Assembly: GCA_026985775.1 (NCBI GenBank)
Contig: JALSPV010000012.1
Location: 1 to 5,171 of the forward strand
Source: Candidatus Aenigmatarchaeota archaeon
GTDB lineage: Archaea; Aenigmatarchaeota; Aenigmatarchaeia; Aenigmatarchaeales; SZUA-1535
Direction of reading: 5' to 3'
Length of the DNA: 5,171 bases
How positions within the stretch are numbered: the first letter of the stretch is position 1; each line of letters starts with the position of its first letter. The translations under genes were made by a program, and so were the position numbers. The notes below the pieces were generated by a model, which did not search any database, had not been told where the DNA came from, and was given only the letters and a program-made list of their open reading frames with translations. This document shows positions 1 through 3,961 of the stretch, in pieces.

Positions 1-472
1 CAGCTGTATATTCAAGCGCATCTCCAGGTGCACCCTGAGCTGTGTCAGCACCTATCGCAAGACCATACTCTATTAACCCCACTTCTACCAAACCAAAACA
101 CATTTGCATACCTGCTGTTCCTGCTTTGCACGCGAATTCTAAATCAGCGGCAGTATAGCAATTTCCTATTCCTAAGGCTTCGCCAACTATTGTTGCAGTA
201 GGTTTAACAGCATATGGGTGAGATTCGCTACCAACGTAAACAGCACCTATAAGTTCTGGGTTTATTCTCGCTCTTTTCAAAGCATTTTTGGCAGCCTCTA
301 CTGCTATTGTGGCGGTGTCTTCATCATCTCCAGCTACAGCTTTTTCTTCGATAAGCAGACCTTGCTTTATTCTTTTTGCATCGGTTCCCCAGACACGCGC
401 TATTTCATCAACTGTAATTCTGTATTCTGGAATGTAACAGCCATAACCTACTATTCCTGCCTTAATTGTCAT
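1..472 (-). CDS. Hydroxymethylglutaryl-CoA synthase, archaeal type (partial, N-terminal 157 residues)
   Basis: This enzyme condenses acetyl-CoA with acetoacetyl-CoA to give HMG-CoA, the entry to the mevalonate route for archaeal isoprenoid lipids; it acts in the cytoplasm. The reading frame was obtained by translating the complement from the ATG at 472-470; it stays open to the left edge. It begins [19 protein letters not shown] and carries the thiolase-fold signatures expected for archaeal HMGCS: the [11 protein letters not shown] segment near residues 51-61, [16 protein letters not shown] around 80-95 with the likely general acid/base Glu83, and [13 protein letters not shown] around 109-121 with the likely nucleophile Cys115. 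[18 protein letters not shown] closes the visible part. The full protein is normally about 350 residues, so more than half lies outside. The start is supported by homology of the first residues and by a TATA box 26-27 bases upstream. In many archaea the next genes are acetoacetyl-CoA thiolase and a DUF35 protein that form a complex with it; those would lie off the left edge. Confidence 0.95.
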   Translation of the reverse strand, partial: MTIKAGIVGYGCYIPEYRITVDEIARVWGTDAKRIKQGLLIEEKAVAGDDEDTATIAVEAAKNALKRARINPELIGAVYVGSESHPYAVKPTATIVGEALGIGNCYTAADLEFACKAGTAGMQMCFGLVEVGLIEYGLAIGADTAQGAPGDALEYTA

Positions 473-494
473 AGGAAAAGTTAGTAGCGTGGAG

Positions 495-502
495 CTTATA
501 AA
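495..502 (-). promoter_or_regulatory. TATA box of the HMG-CoA synthase gene
   Basis: On the minus strand the site reads TTTATAAG. Its centre lies about 26-27 bases before the start codon at 472, so transcription should begin at or next to the ATG, giving a leaderless mRNA. No Shine-Dalgarno sequence precedes the ATG (TTTTCCT is the immediate context), which agrees. The site is inferred from sequence and spacing only. Confidence 0.6.
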
Positions 503-528
503 ATTATAATTATTTTCTTTGATGATTT

Positions 529-552
529 TAAAATAAATGCTAAAATAAATGC
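529..552. repeat. Perfect 12-bp tandem duplication in the divergent spacer
   Basis: The unit TAAAATAAATGC occurs twice in direct contact (529-540 and 541-552). It lies between the two outward-facing TATA boxes of the HMG-CoA synthase gene and the gene at 607, ending about 22 bases before the TATA box of the latter. It may be a simple slippage duplication in AT-rich DNA or a pair of adjacent regulator binding sites; the sequence alone does not decide. Confidence 0.75.
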
Positions 553-564
553 GAGGATTTGAGT

Positions 565-581
565 AACGAAAAATTTAAATA
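565..581 (+). promoter_or_regulatory. BRE/TATA promoter of the nucleotidyltransferase-like gene
   Basis: The TATA box TTTAAATA (574-581) is preceded by a purine-rich element AACGAAAAA (565-573) that fits a TFB recognition element. The box centre is 29-30 bases from the ATG at 607, placing the transcription start a few bases ahead of the start codon; the mRNA would be leaderless or nearly so. Sixteen of 17 bases match the promoter at 3553-3569. Confidence 0.65.
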
Positions 582-606
582 TCACTACTAAACAGTAATA
601 ATAAAT

Positions 607-1431
607 ATGGAAAGTTTTTATCTCCCGCTTTTCAGAGAACTGAAAAATCTAAAAAGTGAAAAGAAAGCATTCCTCGATCCGCATGAATGGTGCAGTGCCT
701 TGAAAAAAAGTTGTACATATGCGAGAGAACACTTTGAGAATAACGATAACAACTACGGTGTTATAGGTTCTGTTGGAACGCTGTGTACAGCACTTCTTTA
801 TGGTGATATAAAAAAGTTTCAAGTATTTTCCACAAAGATACGGATTTCGACATTGTAACAGATTCCTCCTCTCCACCAGAAACCGCTTCAATGGAATATT
901 TATTACTTAAGTCTGTACAACGTAAAAACGATCCTGAGCCACAGACCAGAAAATTACCTTATTACATACTTCACAGATTACAGCAACGGAGAAAAAATAG
1001 ACATCTTCACTAATAACGAAGTCGGTGCACTCAAGATAAAAGAAATAAATGAAATTGCTGTTGAAACGGAAGGAAATGTCTTGGAAATTAGAATACCAAC
1101 ACCAGAATACATGACCGGAATGGTAATATACGCGTTTACTCCAAAAAGATTTCGTAAAATTTTGCCTTTCATTAGGTATGTAAACAAAGATGAAGTAGAA
1201 GAAATAGTGAGCATGGCTTTTGAAAAAACTTTGTCTTTGCTCGAGAAAGTGCATGCACAGAATCCAACGGAATTTGTGGCTCCAGAAGAAGAATATGCTC
1301 GTTACTTTCAGAAAAAATTAAATTGGCTAAATTTTTCGCTTCCAAAGAGATTTAAAGAGGAAAATGAAAGAGAAATAAAAATAGTCAGAGAGATTTTAGA
1401 TACTATGCTGAAAACAACAACTCAAGTTTAA
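607..1431 (+). pseudogene. Nucleotidyltransferase-fold protein, reading frame broken by two compensating frameshifts
   Basis: Three segments join into one protein of about 274 residues. The first frame runs from the ATG at 607 and stops at 856-858. The frame one base back is open from 807 to a stop at 1011-1013. The original frame is open again from 859 to the stop ending at 1431. The joined product has the marks of a nucleotidyltransferase fold: a GVIGS motif (residues 51-55), a paired-aspartate strand DFDIV (bases 843-857, second frame) and a third acidic strand KIDIF (Asp at 1000-1002, first frame again). A segment RIPTPEYMTGMVIYAF after base 1087 resembles the region that follows the catalytic core in AbiEii/DUF1814-like proteins, and a charged helical tail ends it. 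The first shift is explained by one missing base in the A6 run at 810-815 or the T4 run at 826-829. The second is explained by one extra base, for example in the A5 run at 924-928. The cause could be real decay or homopolymer sequencing error. Substrate unknown; the family assignment is inference from motifs. Confidence 0.6.
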
Positions 1432-1434
1432 TAG
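1427..1434 (+). promoter_or_regulatory. Possible TATA box of the RNase Z gene
   Basis: TTTAATAG overlaps the stop codon of the preceding gene and its centre is 26-27 bases before the ATG at 1457, the same spacing as the other TATA boxes here. It is a weaker match than the others, and read-through from the upstream gene 25 bases away is an alternative. Confidence 0.4.
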
Positions 1435-1456
1435 GTTCCAATAACTGAAATAATGT

Positions 1457-2350
1457 ATGCCTTCTCCAATAGAAATTTACATTCTCGGAAGCGGCTCGGC
1501 TATACCAACACTTCAACGCAAACATCCAGCAGTTGCGCTACGTTATGAGGGCGAGTGTTTACTTTTCGATTGTGGAGAGTGCACACAACTTGGATTACAA
1601 AAAGCTGGAATTTCGCCAATGAAGATAAAAAGAATTTTCATAACTCATTGGCATGCTGATCATTTTGCTGGTTTACTTCCGCTAATAGAAACTCTTCATA
1701 TGTTAGGGAGAAAAAAAGCGCTTTACATTTACGGACCTGAGGCAAGAAGATTTGTGGATTACATCCTTGAGTTAAGCTATCTGAGTTTTGGTTTTAAGAT
1801 AAAAGCAAAGGATGTATCAATAGAAGAAAAAGAAAGAATAGTAAATGAAAAGAAATATTACGTTTATTCGTTTCCTGTTAGACACTCTGTTCCATGCGTT
1901 GCTTATATTTTTCAGGAGAAAGCACACTGGAAAATGAATCCACAAAAACTCACGGAGCTGAAAATACCCCGTGAAAAAATTCGCAAGTTAAAAGCGAGGA
2001 AAAAAATTAATTTAAACGGGAAAGAAATAAGATTAGCTGAAGTTGCTGAAAAAATAGAGGGAAGAAAAATAATATACTCAGGAGATACGCTTCCGGTAAA
2101 GGAGCTTTTCGAAGAAGCAAAAAATGCTGTGCTAATCCACGAAGCCACTTTTAAATACAAAAGAGATACAGGCTTTTACCATTCTTCTATTGAAGAGGTT
2201 TGTGAGCTTGCAAAAAAATATGGTGTGAGAAAACTTATTCTCATGCACTTTAGCAGGCGTTATAAAAAGCACGCTTCTCTTGAAAAATTTGCAAAAAGAC
2301 TATTTGAAAGTATAATTGTTGCGAAAGACGGAATGAAAATAGTAGTTTAA
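1457..2350 (+). CDS. rnz: Ribonuclease Z (tRNA 3'-end endonuclease)
   Basis: Cytoplasmic zinc endonuclease that cuts pre-tRNA after the discriminator base so that CCA can be added. The 297-residue protein is a complete short-form (ELAC1-like) metallo-beta-lactamase-fold enzyme. It opens with the IYILGSGSAIPT strand-loop (residues 7-18). Metal ligands follow in the expected order: motif II THWHADH (His64, His66, Asp68, His69), motif III His143 in VRHSVP, motif IV Asp210 in SGDT, and motif V His264 in LMHFSRRY. The HEAT (Glu229) and HSS (His242) segments between motifs IV and V are typical of tRNase Z rather than of other members of the fold. Residues about 93-115 sit where the flexible tRNA-binding arm emerges. 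Motif II reads HWHADH where most RNase Z have H-x-H-G-D-H, a tolerated variation. The start at 1457 was preferred over an out-of-frame ATG at 1453. There is no Shine-Dalgarno, so leaderless translation or coupling to the gene 25 bases upstream is likely. Confidence 0.92.
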   Translation: MPSPIEIYILGSGSAIPTLQRKHPAVALRYEGECLLFDCGECTQLGLQKAGISPMKIKRIFITHWHADHFAGLLPLIETLHMLGRKKALYIYGPEARRFVDYILELSYLSFGFKIKAKDVSIEEKERIVNEKKYYVYSFPVRHSVPCVAYIFQEKAHWKMNPQKLTELKIPREKIRKLKARKKINLNGKEIRLAEVAEKIEGRKIIYSGDTLPVKELFEEAKNAVLIHEATFKYKRDTGFYHSSIEEVCELAKKYGVRKLILMHFSRRYKKHASLEKFAKRLFESIIVAKDGMKIVV

Positions 2351-2465
2351 TTTTATCAAAGAAACTTTAACTCAGATCACACAAGCAAAAAATGTCTTTG
2401 AAATAAAAGTTAAGATACAGATTATTTATGGAAATGAACTAAAAGAACCGTTAGAAAAATACTGA
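2346..2465 (+). other. Start-less coding-like stretch in the convergent spacer
   Basis: This part of the spacer is open for 39 codons between stops at 2343-2345 and 2463-2465 and reads FNFIKETLTQITQAKNVFE followed by a hydrophobic/charged alternation ending KEPLEKY. It contains no ATG, GTG or TTG in frame and overlaps the RNase Z stop codon in another frame. It may be the relic of a lost gene or chance in AT-rich DNA. No function is proposed. Confidence 0.2.
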
Positions 2466-2513
2466 GATGGATAGCAATATTACATCTTTTAGATGGGATG
2501 TGCTATCATACTC
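2464..2513. ncRNA. Hairpin of unknown role in the convergent spacer (candidate structured RNA)
   Basis: A perfect 7-bp inverted repeat, GATAGCA (2470-2476) and TGCTATC (2501-2507), encloses 24 bases. Below it, GAG (2464-2466) can pair with CTC (2511-2513) across a 3 by 3 internal loop. Inside it, CATCT (2483-2487) can pair with AGATG (2491-2495), leaving a 6 by 5 internal loop. The two-stem-with-pocket shape, with ATA directly after the main stem, recalls an archaeal H/ACA guide RNA. However, the upper stem is short, no K-turn is visible and the 3' box is not ACA. It could instead be part of the RNase Z 3' untranslated region. A T6 tract follows at 2536-2541. Either strand could be transcribed; only the pairing is seen. 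Confidence 0.3.
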
Positions 2514-2535
2514 CCGAGAGGTTGTGAAGCCGATA

Positions 2536-2565
2536 TTTTTTCAAAACTCACTGTTTTTAGTTTTT
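2536..2565 (+). terminator. T-tract terminator region after RNase Z
   Basis: Three oligo-T runs on the plus strand, T6 (2536-2541), T5 (2554-2558) and T5 (2561-2565), lie in the spacer between the convergent RNase Z and UPF0173 genes. Archaeal RNA polymerase terminates at such tracts without needing a hairpin. They would end the RNase Z transcript before it runs antisense into the gene on the other strand. No comparable T-run is seen for the minus-strand gene. Confidence 0.55.
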
Positions 2566-2578
2566 CAATAAACCACTC

Positions 2579-3253
2579 CTAAATTCTTAACCTTTCTCCC
2601 GGTTCGAGTAAAATAGCCTTTATTCCAAGTTCTTCTACTCTTTTCTTGAATTCCTGAGCATCTGCCTCAACCAACGGCCATGTATTGTAGTGCATCGGAA
2701 CAGCAATTTTTGGTTTTATGAGTTCTGCTGCTTTCACTGCTTGCAAAATATCCATTGTAAAGTGTCCTCCTATCGGCAAAAGTGCTATATCTATTGGATA
2801 AAGCTCTGCAAATAACTTCATATCCGAAAAAACACATGTATCACCAGCATGGTAAATGCGTTTTCCCTCAATACCTATTATAAAGCCACAGGCGTTTCCT
2901 ATACTTTTCCCTTCATAGCTTGAGCTGTGCCATGCTGGAACCATTACTACTTCAAACCCGTCTATTTCGCCTCTTCCATAATTCATTCCAACAGTTTTTA
3001 TACCAAACCTCTCACTTAACCAAGATGCTATATCGTAAATTGCAACAATTTTTGCTCCTGTGATTCTTGCCATTTCTACAGCATCTCCTAAGTGGTCCGC
3101 ATGTGCATGGGTAATAAACACTAAATCCACTTTCTCAAAATCCTCAGGTTTTGCGCATGCTTTTGGGTTTCCTTTTAAAAACGGGTCTATTAGTAAAGTT
3201 TTATCCTCTTCTTTTATTTCGAATGCTGCGTGGCCGAGATAACGTAATTCCAT
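2579..3253 (-). CDS. UPF0173 family metal-dependent hydrolase (metallo-beta-lactamase fold)
   Basis: Complete 224-residue protein of the UPF0173 family, small single-domain metallo-beta-lactamase-fold proteins common in archaea and Firmicutes whose physiological substrate is not established. It opens MELRYLGHAAFEI, with the family's characteristic His8, followed by LLIDPFL (residues 20-26). The metal-binding residues are all present: THAHADH (His49, His51, Asp53, His54), His109 in PAWHSS, HAGDT (Asp138), and His188 in PMHYNT. The IGGHFTMD segment (161-168) between motifs IV and V is diagnostic for this family. Nothing suggests a signal peptide or membrane segment, so it is cytoplasmic. It is transcribed towards RNase Z and away from the gene at 3351. 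The only shared feature with RNase Z is the fold. The start is supported by the conserved first residues and by a TATA box about 27 bases upstream. Confidence 0.92.
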   Translation of the reverse strand: MELRYLGHAAFEIKEEDKTLLIDPFLKGNPKACAKPEDFEKVDLVFITHAHADHLGDAVEMARITGAKIVAIYDIASWLSERFGIKTVGMNYGRGEIDGFEVVMVPAWHSSSYEGKSIGNACGFIIGIEGKRIYHAGDTCVFSDMKLFAELYPIDIALLPIGGHFTMDILQAVKAAELIKPKIAVPMHYNTWPLVEADAQEFKKRVEELGIKAILLEPGERLRI

Positions 3254-3275
3254 AAATTTTTATAAAAAATTTCAA

Positions 3276-3284
3276 AAATAAAAG
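3276..3284 (-). promoter_or_regulatory. TATA box of the UPF0173 gene
   Basis: On the minus strand the site reads CTTTTATTT, centred about 27 bases before the start codon at 3253, which predicts a leaderless transcript. A second AT-rich element, TTTTTATAAAAA, lies only about 11 bases from the ATG and is too close to serve as the TATA box. Confidence 0.5.
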
Positions 3285-3320
3285 CATACACATTAACTTT
3301 TTGGGATACCGTGATAAACA

Positions 3321-3328
3321 TTTATATT
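3321..3328 (+). promoter_or_regulatory. TATA box of the small membrane protein gene
   Basis: TTTATATT is centred 26-27 bases before the ATG at 3351. Transcription would start at or beside the start codon, and no Shine-Dalgarno sequence is present. Confidence 0.6.
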
Positions 3329-3350
3329 TCTCTTTAAGTTAAATTTTTCT

Positions 3351-3566
3351 ATGGAGAAACTCATTAAAATAGAAAAAGTTATAGTTAAAATGCCGGACGG
3401 TTCGCAGAAAGTTTACAGCTTCACCAACGCTACATCTCCTTCTACATCAAGTATACAACCAGAGCTTTTAAGTATAATTGCTGTAACTGTTTTACTGATA
3501 ATAGCGCTTTGTTATTGGTACTTCAAAATATACAAGAAATTGAAGAAAGAAAAACGAAAACTTTAA
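3351..3566 (+). CDS. Small single-span membrane protein of unknown function
   Basis: This 71-residue protein is not recognised as a member of a known family. Residues 1-23 are a hydrophilic stretch rich in Lys and Val/Ile that could form a beta hairpin (IEKVIVKMPDGSQKVYSF). Residues 25-36 are a Ser/Thr/Pro-rich linker, and residues 39-60 are one clear transmembrane helix (LLSIIAVTVLLIIALCYWYF). The tail is strongly basic (KIYKKLKKEKRKL). By the positive-inside rule the C-terminus is cytoplasmic and the N-terminal part faces outward. There is no cleavable signal peptide. The ATG at 3351 fits the TATA box upstream, and the frame has a normal codon pattern, which supports a real gene. The gene ends 29 bases before the next coding region, whose TATA box overlaps its stop codon. 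Confidence 0.65.
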   Translation: MEKLIKIEKVIVKMPDGSQKVYSFTNATSPSTSSIQPELLSIIAVTVLLIIALCYWYFKIYKKLKKEKRKL

Positions 3567-3569
3567 ATA
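3553..3569 (+). promoter_or_regulatory. BRE/TATA promoter of the gene at 3596 and the CDC48 gene
   Basis: TTTAAATA (3562-3569) preceded by AACGAAAAC (3553-3561) matches the promoter at 565-581 in 16 of 17 bases. The box centre is 30-31 bases from the ATG at 3596. It lies across the last codons and the stop codon of the upstream membrane protein gene. It probably drives a two-gene transcript including the CDC48 homologue. Confidence 0.65.
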
Positions 3570-3595
3570 AGTGTTGTATTTACATATATACAAAC

Positions 3596-3961
3596 ATGAG
3601 GAAAGGAAAATACAATAATCAAAAAGTCTTTGAAAAAGCCGTAGTTGTATGTTTCACCGCAAAACGCGAAAAGTTTTCTTCTCTTTCCGAAAGGAATAGA
3701 TTTTATTGGGGTCTTTATGGGAGGAAGCAGATAATTGTTAAAAAAAGTAAAAAATATGAATACAAAAGAGAAGGTTTGTTAAATGAAATACCACATATAA
3801 AAGTTGATAACTCCGTGTTCATCATAACACACAAATATTTAAGGAAAGTAATAGAATACTTTAGAGAATGGGAAGAAAAAGTGGAAGTGAAATTCTTCCC
3901 TATCATGCTTCGTGAAACAAAACCAAAGGCGCTTGTTGAAATAGAAATCGAGGAGGGGTGA
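3596..3961 (+). CDS. Conserved-looking protein of unknown function, coupled to CDC48
   Basis: A 121-residue soluble, basic protein that I do not recognise. It begins [14 protein letters not shown], followed by a hydrophobic strand (AVVVCF, about residues 15-20) and an aromatic/basic segment [10 protein letters not shown] (about 36-45). Next comes a tyrosine- and lysine-rich stretch into [11 protein letters not shown] (59-69), then a second hydrophobic strand [10 protein letters not shown], a charged helix (residues about 82-95) and a final strand pair ending in EIEIEEG. The pattern suggests a small alpha/beta domain; there is no signal peptide or membrane span. A longer in-frame start at 3509 was rejected because it would overlap the membrane protein gene and precede the promoter. 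The ATG at 3596 follows a good TATA box with no Shine-Dalgarno. The stop codon shares a base with the start of the CDC48 gene, so the two are very likely translated in tandem, which hints at a role linked to the unfoldase. Confidence 0.75.
   Translation: MRKGKYNNQKVFEKAVVVCFTAKREKFSSLSERNRFYWGLYGRKQIIVKKSKKYEYKREGLLNEIPHIKVDNSVFIITHKYLRKVIEYFREWEEKVEVKFFPIMLRETKPKALVEIEIEEG
3951..3956 (+). promoter_or_regulatory. Shine-Dalgarno site for CDC48
   Basis: AGGAGG, followed by GGTGAT, is the only strong match in the window to the complement of the archaeal 16S rRNA 3' end. It stands 4 bases before the ATG at 3961 and 10 bases before the in-frame ATG at 3967, so either could be used. It lies inside the end of the upstream coding region, as expected for an internal cistron of an operon. 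Confidence 0.8.

Noticed and set aside
218..484. Plus-strand open frame across the HMG-CoA synthase region
   Set aside because: It is the antisense shadow of a clearly conserved minus-strand enzyme, and its translation is rich in Cys, Ser and Phe with no recognisable motif.
519..525. Possible C box of a C/D guide RNA (TTGATGA)
   Set aside because: The first base is not a purine, and no D box (CTGA) or C'/D' pair follows within the normal 50-70 bases.
649..1254. Minus-strand open frames opposite the nucleotidyltransferase-like gene
   Set aside because: They have low-complexity, Phe/Tyr/Cys-rich translations, no promoter at the usual distance, and lie opposite the motif-bearing plus-strand gene.
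2464..2541. tRNA gene in the convergent spacer
   Set aside because: No cloverleaf, no GTTCNANNC T-arm consensus and no acceptor stem could be formed.
3257..3269. TTTTTATAAAAAA next to the UPF0173 start considered as its TATA box
   Set aside because: It is only about 11 bases from the ATG; the element at 3276-3284 has the right distance.
3509..3595. N-terminal extension of the gene at 3596 from an ATG at 3509
   Set aside because: It would overlap the membrane protein gene by 58 bases and start upstream of the TATA box at 3562-3569; the extension looks like the shadow of the membrane protein's last codons.
3715..3906. Minus-strand open frame opposite the 121-residue protein
   Set aside because: Antisense shadow of a gene with a good promoter and a coupled downstream cistron; no motif in the translation.
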